A stretch of DNA of 64,000 bases from M3007 sp043764095 (lineage in GTDB: Bacteria > Bacteroidota > Bacteroidia > Chitinophagales > Saprospiraceae): assembly GCA_043764095.1 (NCBI GenBank), contig JAYUKX010000197.1:1-64000 (forward strand), in the 5' to 3' direction. Position numbers and translations under genes: made by a program. The stretch's first letter is position 1. Every line of letters starts with the position of its first letter. This document shows positions 40,904-49,515 of this stretch, piece by piece. The notes under the pieces are model-generated. The model searched no databases. It was not told the origin of the DNA and saw only the letters and a list, made by a program, of their open reading frames with translations.

Positions 40904-41677
40904 ATGAATAAATTACTTTTTCCAAACGGAGGCGTACCGATTTACGGTGATGACTTTACCTTCTTAGACAGCGCACAACGAGATACATTTAAAGGTGTTT
41001 TATTTGAGGTTGCTAGTCTTTACAACGGGTATCTTATCTTAGGCGGTTGCGGAATAACTATTGCAGGGGCTAATTTTACTGTTGCTCCTGGTTATGTCTT
41101 GGTTGATTACGAAATATGCCGTTTTGATGGAGGTACATACAGCACTGCTGGAGGTGTTGATGGTTCTTTCTCCCTTTCATTAACTAATGATTCAGGTGGA
41201 TTGAAAACATTCGCAAACGGGTCAACGCAAAACACCTGGCAATTGCGCAAGGTGCTTTTTAATGCTGGCTCAATTGCTGGAGGGCCCTTAGACTATGGAG
41301 AATTGAGCAAGCACAGTGATGGAATAGAGGTGCTTTTAAACCAAAAAGTTAAAAGTTCAAACTCATTTACCATGATTAATGGTTGGAGTAAATCTGTTTC
41401 AGAGCCACCAATCTTATACAAGCACCTCAAACAAGTGAATTTGAATGGTGAATTGGTGCCAGGAACGATGTTAGTCAATTCATGGACTAAGATCACTACA
41501 CTCCCTGTTGGTTTTCGGCCAGTAAAAAGGTTTAAGTCAATTCAGGCGGCATATCAAAGTACATTATTTGGTAATTGTATTATAGATGTATTCACCAATG
41601 GTGAGGTTTATGCCGCTTCAACTAGTGCTACTGTTTGGGATTTAGTCTCTTTAGACCTGTCTTACATTGCATCCTAA
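40904..41677 (+). CDS. tail fibre/baseplate wedge protein
   Basis: 257 residues. FPNGGVPIYGDDFTFLDSAQRDTFKGVL is a common start of Bacteroidota-phage fibre-attachment proteins; then a beta-rich region (GGCGITIAGANFTVAPGYVLVDYEICRF) and a compact C-terminal domain. No signal peptide, unlike the 29313-33509 proteins. Last gene of the tail operon, before a strong hairpin. Confidence 0.65.
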   Translation: MNKLLFPNGGVPIYGDDFTFLDSAQRDTFKGVLFEVASLYNGYLILGGCGITIAGANFTVAPGYVLVDYEICRFDGGTYSTAGGVDGSFSLSLTNDSGGLKTFANGSTQNTWQLRKVLFNAGSIAGGPLDYGELSKHSDGIEVLLNQKVKSSNSFTMINGWSKSVSEPPILYKHLKQVNLNGELVPGTMLVNSWTKITTLPVGFRPVKRFKSIQAAYQSTLFGNCIIDVFTNGEVYAASTSATVWDLVSLDLSYIAS

Positions 41678-41710
41678 AGTATTAATAACTTGTTGGTAAA
41701 TTGTTTGTAA

Positions 41711-41745
41711 AATGCCATTTGATACAAAATGTATCAAATGGCATT
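41711..41745. terminator. 16-bp perfect hairpin after the tail operon
   Basis: AATGCCATTTGATACA (41711-41726) pairs exactly with TGTATCAAATGGCATT (41730-41745) around a loop AAA. It could terminate the tail operon; its 16-bp perfect symmetry also suits an operator. A TAATTTTG -7 box follows at 41750-41757. Confidence 0.65.
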
Positions 41746-41761
41746 CTTGTAATTTTGCATC

Positions 41762-42580
41762 ATGGAAAAGAAGCAAAATATAAGGATGAGGCCACCATTT
41801 GCCTACTATGGTGGTAAACAAAAGTTGGCATTAGAGATATTGCCATTAATACCTAAACATGTACTATATTGTGAGCCTTTTGTTGGCGGTGGTGCTGTTT
41901 TTTGGTCAAAAGAACCTTCGGATATTGAGGTATTGAATGATACTAATAGGGAGTTAGTTAATTTTTATCGTGTTGTTCAGAACGATTTTACCTCACTGGA
42001 AAAGGAAGTTGCCATATCTTTACACAGTAGAGACTTGCATCGTCAAGCATCTGTCATCTACAGCAATCCAGATATGTTCTCAGAAATGAAGCGCGCTTGG
42101 GCTGTGTTTGTTCTTGCGTCTCAAAGTTTCAGCGCAATGTTAGATGGAAGTTGGGGATATGATGTTAAGAAAGGCAGGACATCGAAAGTGGTGAATAATC
42201 GCCGGGATAACTTTACTCTTGATTATGCGATCAGGTTGCAACGAGTTACGCTGGAGTGCGCTGATGCTCTTTAGATTATCCGTTCTAGGGATGGTGAAGA
42301 ATCTTTTTTCTATTGTGATCCACCATATTTTAACTCTGATTGTGGACATTATGATGGATATACTGAGACGGATTTTGAATCTCTTTTGATCACACTTTCT
42401 GCTATACAAGGAAGGTTTTTGTTGTCTAGTTATGATTCGGAAATCCTGAAGGTTTATACTCGAAAATTGGCCTGGTTTCAGAAGCGATTTGACATGAAAG
42501 TGTCTGTTAATGCTAAGTCAGGAAAGTTGAAGAATAAGGTTGAGGTTTTTACCTCCAATTATCCTTTAGAAGGTCTTTAG
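41762..42580 (+). pseudogene. Dam-type DNA adenine N6-methyltransferase with in-frame amber codon
   Basis: Before the stop: FAYYGGKQKLALEILPLIP and CEPFVGGGAVFWSK, motifs of the SAM-binding D12/Dam class, 170 residues. TAG at 42272-42274 interrupts the same frame. Beyond it: IIRSRDGEESFFYCDPPYFN, motif IV DPPY, and the C-terminal end. Without the amber it is ~272 residues, normal for Dam. It would methylate host or phage DNA, as Mom-like protection. The last phage gene before the right end. Confidence 0.85.
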
Positions 42581-42597
42581 AACGTGCTTATAAAATG

Positions 42598-42663
42598 ACA
42601 AAATCCAACTAATTGGACGCTGTTTTGTCGTCTTTTTTGTTGGATTTTGTTGTACTTTTGGAA
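42598..42663. repeat. right-end repeats
   Basis: Perfect 12-bp inverted repeat ACAAAATCCAAC (42598-42609) / GTTGGATTTTGT (42639-42650), a repeated TTTTGT[CT]GT..TTTT word, and TGTACTTTTGGAA (42651-42663) matching the inverse of the left-end motif at 4006-4018. Likely transposase end sites (R1-R3 analogue). Confidence 0.55.
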
Positions 42664-42672
42664 ATCGCGATT

Positions 42673-42680
42673 ATAGTTTT
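42673..42680. repeat. right flank repeat (target-site duplication region)
   Basis: ATAGTTTT, second copy of the 8-base repeat at 3987-3994. Its last bases (from about 42676) are the resumed host gene. Confidence 0.75.
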
Positions 42681-42846
42681 TTCGTAAATTATTGATGCTA
42701 CTAAAAAAATTGCCGCTGTAATCGCTACTGGTATTTGGGTCAGTTGCGACATAGCCGTAAATAAGCCTAAATACAAAAAGTAGGATAAAGAGTCCTGAAA
42801 AGTATTGGCTTGTTTTCCAAAATCTAGATTTAAAATTTGTAGTCAT
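42673..42846 (-). pseudogene. N-terminal part of the disrupted DUF4349 gene
   Basis: ATG at 42846 (minus). 58 residues: MTTNFKSRFWKTSQYF, membrane helix SGLFILLFVFRLIYGYVA, then DYSGNFFSSINNLRKNY. The frame as it stands reads on into the phage (RDFQKYNKIQQ) to a stop at 42577. The missing C-terminal part lies at 3279-3989. The pair defines the insertion point. Confidence 0.9.
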
Positions 42847-42884
42847 GTTATGTTTTTATTGATTGTACTTCAATGCACTGTAAA

Positions 42885-43481
42885 TTAAATTTTAATCAAT
42901 GTAATTTTTTTTGCAAATCTATCGTCAAAGGTTTTTAAAACTACATAATACCAATTTTGCTCTGGTATATCAACAGTAAAAATGTCATTCTTTTTATGGC
43001 TTTTTATGGCGGTTTCAAATCCCTTTACTAATGTGTTTTCTGCAAACCATCCTGTGTCGCCCGTTTCATTTTTATCCGACGTATGTTTTTGTACCAATGA
43101 AGTAAAACGTGTTCCTTTTTTGTATTGTGAAAGAATTCCCTGTCTTTTAATATCTATTTCCTTTTTTGTAAATTCCGTTCCAGAAAAGAAAATATATTTG
43201 ACCCTAAAGGTTAAATTAGAATCAATTTGCAAGATTTTGAAACTGTTATTGTCAATATTAAAGGTAAAACCAGCCCCTTTACTGTAAAGCGGCAACATCA
43301 TTTCTGATGTATCACTAATGGATGATATCGTAAATAGTTTTGCTTTTACTTTTGGGTTTTTTGTGATAAATTGCTCGGCCTGAGCAATTGTATTAATTTT
43401 CGATAAGTCAATTTCACTTATTTGCCCAAAGGATAGTAGGTAAAAAAGGGATAATGCTGTTGTTAAGATTAATCGTATCAT
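42885..43481 (-). CDS. exported parvulin-like peptidyl-prolyl isomerase
   Basis: 198 residues with signal peptide MIRLILTTALSLFYLLSFG (cut before QISEI). Residues ~115-195 (RQGILSQYKKGTRFTSLVQKHTSD, GDTGWFAENTLVKGFETAI, VDIPEQNWYYVVLKTFD) match the PpiC/SurA rotamase fold; the N-terminal half is short. It may help fold periplasmic proteins. It stands upstream of the disrupted gene on the same strand. Confidence 0.75.
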   Translation of the reverse strand: MIRLILTTALSLFYLLSFGQISEIDLSKINTIAQAEQFITKNPKVKAKLFTISSISDTSEMMLPLYSKGAGFTFNIDNNSFKILQIDSNLTFRVKYIFFSGTEFTKKEIDIKRQGILSQYKKGTRFTSLVQKHTSDKNETGDTGWFAENTLVKGFETAIKSHKKNDIFTVDIPEQNWYYVVLKTFDDRFAKKITLIKI

Positions 43482-43518
43482 TTTTTATGATGTGTGAGGG
43501 TTAATGGATAAAGTTCTT

Positions 43519-46500
43519 TTATTTTTCCCAAATCCCCCCAATACCCAATTCCCATAATTTCTTATTCAAGGCCGTAATATCCACGTCTAATATTTCAGTT
43601 CCACGTGCCTTGAGGCTTGCCCATTGGGTATCTAAAATCTTTTTTTGATCCAATGAAGGCTGGGTCACTTTCGGGATATCGCTCTCTGTTTGATTGATGA
43701 GAAATAGATAATTAGCGGTAAATTTATTCGGGAAGTTTTCTACATCATCGTACGCTTTGGACTTGCGTTGCACCATATCCTCGTCCCACGTTTTCATTTT
43801 TTTGACCAATGTTTCGCCTTCAGTACGGATGGCTTTGAATTTGTTATTCGTTGGTAAACTGGCTAATAATTGCTCTAATTGCTGTTTTTGGGCATAATTA
43901 CTATTAATCATGGTGTGCATTTCGCGCAAATCATTTTCCATTTTTAGCATAACTTGGTGGTAATTCTGGTAGGCGGCTTTGTCGGTTGCATACAAAGGAT
44001 TAGCCAGTATTTCGGCAGATGTGGCGGCTTGCTCATCGCCTATTTTTAAGGTGAAAGTATATTTGCCGGGTACTGCTTTGTGTCCACCGTAACTACTTTC
44101 AAAATAGGCATTCTCTATCCCTGTCATTGGCGGGTATCGCATATCCCATACGAATCGATTCAGACCTTTATTGGTAGAAAGGGTAGGCTGTACCGAAGGG
44201 CCACCGTCCCATTTTTTGTACAGGCTGTCCTTTTGGGAACTTATGGTGCGTACTACATTGTCTGCTTCATCCTTGATTTCCAATGTGATCAGGGCATCTT
44301 TTTTGGGGGCTGTGAGGTGGTAATACAGGACAATACCATTGGCTGGGTTTACGCCTTCTGTGGAGGACATACCTGTAAATGTATCATCGGTTTTGTTTAA
44401 TTCGCTGCGGCCATTGGCGAGGTACGCATTTTCGGGTTGGTAAATGGCCAAGGTTGCGTTTTGCTCCTTTTTGTATTGGCGTACAAGTCCTAAATCATCC
44501 AAAATCCAGAAAGCACGACCAGAAGTGGCGGCAATGAGGTCGCCTTGGTGTATTTTTAGATCTGTAATGGGGGCAATGGGCAAATTGAGTTGGAAGGGTG
44601 ACCAATCTTTACCGCCGTTCCAGGACACAAATACGCCCAGTTCGGTACCTGCAAAAAGTAAATCTTTTACAGCGGTATCTTCGCGGACTACACGTGTAAA
44701 GGCATTATTTGGAATGCCAGAAACGATTTTTGTCCAAGTTTTGCCATAATCGGTGGTTTTGTATAACCCGGGTGTATGGTCGTTAAATTTGTAACGTGTG
44801 GTGGCGATATAGGCCGTTCCTTTGTCGTGGGGCGATACTTCAATGGCATTGATAAGGCATTCTTGTAGGCCGGCAGGAGTCACGTTTTTCCAGTTTTTGC
44901 CATTATCTTGGGTCAAATATACGTATCCATCGTCGCTTCCAGTCCAGATTACGCCTTTCTCTTGAGGTGATTCCAAGATATAGGCCAGTGTTCCATAGTT
45001 TTCTGCACCCACGGCTTCATTGGTATATGGGCCGCCACCTTTGCCTTGTTTTTCTTTTTCGTTGCGGGTTAGATCGGGAGAGAACTCTGTCCAAGTTTGT
45101 CCCATATCGGCTGTTCGGAGTACCATTTGGGAACCGTGGTAAAAAATATTAGGCTCGTGTTTGGACCAAATAATAGGTGCATTCCAGTTGTAACGGTATT
45201 TAATATCTTTAGCATCCATACCCAAATATTGGATGGGCGCGGGCATGATATTGGTACCCGCCTTGGCTTTGGTATCTAGTACTTCAATGGTGCCTTGGTA
45301 ACTTCCTCCTAGCACAAAACGCGGATCATCGGGGTTGAAGGCGAGGAATGCGCTTTCGCCACCTGCGGAATATTCCCAACTTTTATTGGATATGCTGCCA
45401 CTGCCTAATTCTCGATTTGCAATAGAAATAGAACCATAATCTTGCTGCCCAGCATAGATCCGATACGGAAATTGATTATCTGTATTGATGCGGTAGAATT
45501 GTCCGGTGGGCATATTGTCCTGTCCCGACCAAGATTTGCCAGCGTTGAAAGTAATCGCAGCCCCTCCATCGTCGGAGATGATCATGTTTTCGGAATTTTT
45601 TGGGTTGATCCAGAGGTTGTGGTAATCGCCGTGGGTACTGGATATATCCTCCCATGTTTTGCCGCCATCTAAAGAACGCAAGGCGGGTGCACTAAGGACA
45701 TACAAGGTGTTTTCGTTGAGTGGATCAATAAATAGTTCGATATAATACCATGCGCGTTGGAGCAAACGATGGTCATTGGTGACAAGAGACCAATTTTTGC
45801 CGGCATCGGTGGACATAAATAGACCGCCTGCTTCTTTATCGGAATCACTTTCGATGAGTGCAAATACTTTTTCAGAATTGGAAGGACAAACAGCAATCGA
45901 CATTTTACCCATTTCTTTGGGTAGCCCTTCTTCCATCTTTTCCCAATGCTCGCCTTCATCGGTGGATTTGTACAAACCACTGCCAGCGCCGCCACTGATG
46001 ACTTTCCAAGGTAACCTTCCGTGTTCCCACATGGAGCAATAAAGGATACGTGGGTTGTTTCGATCCATCGACAATTCGTTACAACCTGTTTTGTCGTCTA
46101 TAAAAAGGACATTTTTCCAGTTTGCACCACCATCCGTTGATTTGAATAAGCCGCGTTGTGCTGATTTGCTATATAAAGCACCTTGTGCAGCCACAAAGAC
46201 GGTATTCGGATCGGTGGGGTGGATGATGATACGAGCAATATGTTGTGTGAGGTCAAGCCCTATTTTTTTCCAAGTTTTTCCAGCATCAGTAGATTTATAA
46301 ACACCATCGCCGTGGTGGGTCATTACGCCGCGTACTGCGTGTTCTCCCATACCTACATAAATGACATTGGGGTCGCTTTCGGATACCGCAATGGCACCGA
46401 CGGAGCCTGTTTTGAAGAAACCGTCTGAAATATTGGCCCAATTAATACCCATATCTTCTGTTTTCCACAGTCCGCCGCCAGTGGTACCCATATAATAAGT

Positions 46501-46686
46501 ATGCGGTTGGCTTACTACGCCCGTTGCAGCAACGGATCGTCCGCCCCTAAATGGGCCAATATTGCGCCATTTTACAGGTTTAAAATAGGTATTAAGTTCG
46601 TTTTCTGTGGTTGCTGTTTTGGATTGCGCTGTTGCGGTAAAAAACGGGAAAAGTATGCCAATGAAAACAAGGGTGATTCTGTTCAT
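43519..46686 (-). CDS. exported VPS10/sortilin-like BNR-repeat protein
   Basis: 1055 residues from ATG 46686 with signal peptide (MNRITLVFIGILFPFFTATA, before QSKTAT). Multiple Asp-box/BNR repeats, e.g. LWKTEDMGINWANIS, VYKSTDAGKTWKKI, LFKSTDGGANWKNV, LYKSTDEGEHWEKM, through YLTQDNGKNWKNV and LYKTTDYGKTWTKI: a ten-bladed VPS10-like propeller. A C-terminal beta domain (YHLTAPKKDALITLEIKDE) and helical tail follow. Such proteins of Bacteroidota are of unknown substrate. Confidence 0.9.
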   Translation of the reverse strand: MNRITLVFIGILFPFFTATAQSKTATTENELNTYFKPVKWRNIGPFRGGRSVAATGVVSQPHTYYMGTTGGGLWKTEDMGINWANISDGFFKTGSVGAIAVSESDPNVIYVGMGEHAVRGVMTHHGDGVYKSTDAGKTWKKIGLDLTQHIARIIIHPTDPNTVFVAAQGALYSKSAQRGLFKSTDGGANWKNVLFIDDKTGCNELSMDRNNPRILYCSMWEHGRLPWKVISGGAGSGLYKSTDEGEHWEKMEEGLPKEMGKMSIAVCPSNSEKVFALIESDSDKEAGGLFMSTDAGKNWSLVTNDHRLLQRAWYYIELFIDPLNENTLYVLSAPALRSLDGGKTWEDISSTHGDYHNLWINPKNSENMIISDDGGAAITFNAGKSWSGQDNMPTGQFYRINTDNQFPYRIYAGQQDYGSISIANRELGSGSISNKSWEYSAGGESAFLAFNPDDPRFVLGGSYQGTIEVLDTKAKAGTNIMPAPIQYLGMDAKDIKYRYNWNAPIIWSKHEPNIFYHGSQMVLRTADMGQTWTEFSPDLTRNEKEKQGKGGGPYTNEAVGAENYGTLAYILESPQEKGVIWTGSDDGYVYLTQDNGKNWKNVTPAGLQECLINAIEVSPHDKGTAYIATTRYKFNDHTPGLYKTTDYGKTWTKIVSGIPNNAFTRVVREDTAVKDLLFAGTELGVFVSWNGGKDWSPFQLNLPIAPITDLKIHQGDLIAATSGRAFWILDDLGLVRQYKKEQNATLAIYQPENAYLANGRSELNKTDDTFTGMSSTEGVNPANGIVLYYHLTAPKKDALITLEIKDEADNVVRTISSQKDSLYKKWDGGPSVQPTLSTNKGLNRFVWDMRYPPMTGIENAYFESSYGGHKAVPGKYTFTLKIGDEQAATSAEILANPLYATDKAAYQNYHQVMLKMENDLREMHTMINSNYAQKQQLEQLLASLPTNNKFKAIRTEGETLVKKMKTWDEDMVQRKSKAYDDVENFPNKFTANYLFLINQTESDIPKVTQPSLDQKKILDTQWASLKARGTEILDVDITALNKKLWELGIGGIWEK

Positions 46687-46754
46687 CTTTGTAGTTGTCG
46701 AAGTGAAATAAGGCCACAAACCTACACCCTGTTTTTTAATTATGCAAGTTGATT

Positions 46755-47882
46755 TTATTTACCTTTCCATTTTTGGGCAATATGCATGGCTGTTTCGATC
46801 ATAAATGGCGACCAGTTTTCAGTATTCCAGGCGGAATTAGCCAAACGAGAGTTTTGTATTTCGTGGAATAGGGTAGGGGTATCGGCGGCTGTTTCTAGGA
46901 TTCGGCTGAGTTCCATTTGGTCGGCATGTAAATCATTGTCTTCTAAGGGGAATTTAAAAGGGGGCGTGGCGGGGGCAGGGGGAATAAACGTATTGGTTGA
47001 GGTGTTTTGATGGTTTGATTCCTGAATAATATGGCTCATTGTCTGGAAATCTAATTGAAATTGGATTTTACTTTCTGGCGTTTTTAGCCCCGTTCCTATT
47101 TGTTCCATGACTACAAATTTGAGGTTAGGACAACGGTGGATGGTTTTTTTTAATAGTTCAAATACTTCTTGAGGAACTTGGTCGTCGTGTGTATCTCTTC
47201 GAACTTGTTTTTGGGGTAGGGTAGTGGATATTTCCCAACTTCCACCGGAGATATGGATTTCGCGAACGCGATCGAGTGGATAAAGCGCAATGATGTCTTC
47301 GTAATCAATGTCAAAGTTATGGATTTGACAATAGAGGTTGTGTAGGTCTAATATGATAAAACCATTAACGGGCTCAATGAGTTGGTTCAGAAAATCACCG
47401 TGTCGTTTTACTTCTTCAAGGGAGTACGAGAAGGCGAGGTTTTCGAGTCCTACCGGGCAGGAGCAGGCATCGTACATACGCAGCAGCCTATCTTGGCCTA
47501 TCGCTAATGTTGATTTGGTGAATGGGATGCTGATGGGGGCTCCGTCGTGGAAGTTTTGTCCAGTCATAAACCCGAAGTGTTCTGTAATATGGTCGAATTG
47601 GAAATTGGTGGTTACTTTTTTGAGGTGTGTGAGCCAGTCTTGTTGTGCCTTGGACCATTTGCCAGAGAAGAGGGAAAAGTAGATGCCGTGACCGATGAGT
47701 CGTTTTTCTTGGCTAAATGCTTGCAATAGTTCTACAAACCATTGAGGTATTTGACGTTCTTTGTAGAGTGCGTCGAAAGACCATTCAATGGCTTCTACTT
47801 TTTCATCCACAAATAAAGGAAGGGCTGTTTGCAATATATCGCTGTCTAAATTGCAGGCGATGGACGGGTATATTTGTGTCAT
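46755..47882 (-). CDS. DUF692-family (MNIO, multinuclear iron oxidase) protein
   Basis: 375 residues. Motifs: LIGHGIYFS (His), FDHITEHFGFM, VGLENLAFS (Glu), IILDLHNLYC (Asp, His), REIHISGGSW and RRDTHDDQVP (Asp, His). They are the metal ligands of the TIM-barrel DUF692 family, which includes MbnB and other multinuclear non-haem iron oxidases that modify cysteine/aspartate in peptides. The C-terminal ~90 residues are an extra domain. No precursor or DUF2063 partner is seen next to it. Confidence 0.85.
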   Translation of the reverse strand: MTQIYPSIACNLDSDILQTALPLFVDEKVEAIEWSFDALYKERQIPQWFVELLQAFSQEKRLIGHGIYFSLFSGKWSKAQQDWLTHLKKVTTNFQFDHITEHFGFMTGQNFHDGAPISIPFTKSTLAIGQDRLLRMYDACSCPVGLENLAFSYSLEEVKRHGDFLNQLIEPVNGFIILDLHNLYCQIHNFDIDYEDIIALYPLDRVREIHISGGSWEISTTLPQKQVRRDTHDDQVPQEVFELLKKTIHRCPNLKFVVMEQIGTGLKTPESKIQFQLDFQTMSHIIQESNHQNTSTNTFIPPAPATPPFKFPLEDNDLHADQMELSRILETAADTPTLFHEIQNSRLANSAWNTENWSPFMIETAMHIAQKWKGK

Positions 47883-47974
47883 GGTGTTGATCGAATAACG
47901 TGTTTTTTACCACAAATGTGTGTGATTTGATTACTTCATTAGCGTAGGTTTTTTCTACCACAAAGTGCGCAAAA

Positions 47975-48092
47975 GTACACAAAGCGTAGCGTGGTAGCTT
48001 CGCTCTTTTTTTGAGTACACAAAGCGTAGAGTGGTCGCTTTGCTCTTTTTTGAGTGCACAAAAGCGTAGCGTTGACTTTTGTTCTACCGCGA
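47975..48092. repeat. three tandem ~40-base repeats
   Basis: Units begin at 47975, 48015 and about 48054: GTACACAAAGCGTAG(A/C)GTGG, then T.GCT(T/C).GCTCTTTTTTTGA. The third is diverged. No gene is seen in 47883-48251 apart from the promoter of the next gene. The unit is also seen in part at 47960 and 48092, so an older array is likely. Confidence 0.7.
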
Positions 48093-48212
48093 ATTCACAA
48101 AAACGTAGATTTTTTATGTGTACGAACGTAAATCAGGTGCTTTAGATTAGATTTATGACGAGTGGAACAATAGATGGGTTGGGTGATCTAAGGAAAGAAA
48201 TGGGAACAATGG

Positions 48213-48242
48213 TTGATCTATGATACTATTACACTACTTTTG
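48213..48242 (+). promoter_or_regulatory. promoter of the O-antigen ligase-like gene
   Basis: TTG at 48213-48215, a 19-base spacer, then TACTTTTG at 48235-48242: a perfect Bacteroidota promoter. It fixes the gene start at 48252 and excludes the TTG start at 48213. Confidence 0.7.
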
Positions 48243-48251
48243 CCGCAGAAT

Positions 48252-49496
48252 ATGTTGCAAAAAATAAAAAATATCACGCCCGCAGATCTTACCATCGCTG
48301 CTGCAATGCTCTTGTCGGTAAGCATGATTTTTTCGCCTTTTTTACTTTCTGTGGGCATGTGGTTGATTGTTGTGGCTGCGCTTTGGGAAATAAAAAGGGT
48401 CGGGCGGTCATTTGGAGCATCTATACAGAAATTGGTAGATCATCGTGCTTTTTTGATGATTACGTTGCTGTTTTGGGTATTTGCACTTAGTTTTTTTGGG
48501 TCGGAGGATAAAGGGTTTTGGCTGGCTCGAACACGTATTCGTATTCCATTTTTGGTGCTTCCTTGGGCTTTTGCCAATTTACCAGTACTTGGGTTTCGGC
48601 GTTATGCAGCACTTATTTATGTGTTCGTATTGATTTTGTTGCTGTTTACTGCCGGATCACTCCTCAATTTTGCTTTGGATCCAGGTACTATTCTTTCAGG
48701 CTTGGGGGAGGGACAACCAGTTCCTGTACCACGTAATCATATTAGGTTTAGTTTGATGATTGTACTGGCCATTGTTTCGGGGGGCTGGCTGGTAGGCAAG
48801 GCTGATTATTGGAGTAGTAGGATGGAACGCAATTGGTTCGCTGGTGTTCTTGTTTTTTTATTTTTGGCAGTACATGTTTTATCGGTTAGGAGTGCGCTGA
48901 TTGCCCTTTATGCGGCTTTAGGCTTTTCTGTTTTTCGTTTTTTGTTTTTAACGAAAAATTGGAAAGTTGGTATTTTGGCCTTGGGTTTACTGGTGTTAGC
49001 ACCGGTTATTGCCTTGAATACCATAAGCAGCCTTAAACAAAGGATAGCGTATATGTTGTATGATTGGCAACATTTTAGGAGTGCTGAAGGCGGGGAGAGT
49101 TATTCTGATTCCGAACGATTTATCTCCCTGGATGTAGGCGCTCGGATTTGGTTGGACAACAAAGTAATGGGTGTAGGAGTAGGCGATTTGGAACAGGAAA
49201 CGCAACGTTATACCTCCAATTTTCATCCTTTTTATGCTGAAACGCCCAAATTGCCGCACAATCAATTTATCTATATACTTGCCGGTACGGGGTTAATTGG
49301 ATTAATGATAAGCCTATTAGCACTACTTTATCCACTTACAATGGCGACTTACCGAAATTTTTATCTATTTATTGTATTTCAAGTTATCGTATTTGTCTCT
49401 TTTTTGGTGGAATACACCTTAGAAACATCTATTGGAGCGGCATTTTATTTGTTTTATATGCTTTGGTGGATGCGTATGGCGGAGGAACAAGAATAA
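48252..49496 (+). CDS. O-antigen ligase/polymerase-like membrane protein
   Basis: 414 residues, 10-12 membrane helices. The arrangement (DKGFWLARTRIRIPFLVLPWAF early; VPRNHIRFSLMIVLA; a large periplasmic loop around EGGESYSDSERFISLDVGARIWLDNKVMGVGVGDLEQE; PHNQFIYILAGTGLIGLMI) is the Wzy_C/RfaL family pattern, where the loop holds the (H)N.(F/Y)... residues. It should polymerise or ligate surface polysaccharide. Substrate unknown. Confidence 0.82.
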   Translation: MLQKIKNITPADLTIAAAMLLSVSMIFSPFLLSVGMWLIVVAALWEIKRVGRSFGASIQKLVDHRAFLMITLLFWVFALSFFGSEDKGFWLARTRIRIPFLVLPWAFANLPVLGFRRYAALIYVFVLILLLFTAGSLLNFALDPGTILSGLGEGQPVPVPRNHIRFSLMIVLAIVSGGWLVGKADYWSSRMERNWFAGVLVFLFLAVHVLSVRSALIALYAALGFSVFRFLFLTKNWKVGILALGLLVLAPVIALNTISSLKQRIAYMLYDWQHFRSAEGGESYSDSERFISLDVGARIWLDNKVMGVGVGDLEQETQRYTSNFHPFYAETPKLPHNQFIYILAGTGLIGLMISLLALLYPLTMATYRNFYLFIVFQVIVFVSFLVEYTLETSIGAAFYLFYMLWWMRMAEEQE

Positions 49497-49515
49497 TAGT
49501 CGTAAAAAACGACAA

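Larger units (their letters stand above)
3994..42675. mobile_element. Mu-like transposable prophage (contractile tail)
   Basis: Bounded by two halves of a single host gene, flanked by a short direct repeat, with imperfect inverted termini. It encodes a MuA-type DDE transposase and MuB-type ATPase next to a repressor, and late genes with Mu counterparts (gp27/28/29/F/G/36, protease). The ~38.7 kb length is close to that of Mu. The order differs from Mu: lysis and head/packaging genes are on the minus strand while capsid-to-baseplate genes are on the plus strand. One baseplate gene is frameshifted and the right-end Dam gene has an amber codon, so activity is uncertain. Confidence 0.95.

Noticed and set aside
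47975..48092. CRISPR array
   Set aside because: Units are contiguous tandem repeats without unique spacers, and no cas gene is nearby.
48213..48251. TTG start at 48213 for the O-antigen ligase-like gene
   Set aside because: The TTG and the TACTTTTG at 48235 form the promoter itself; the ATG at 48252 follows the promoter.
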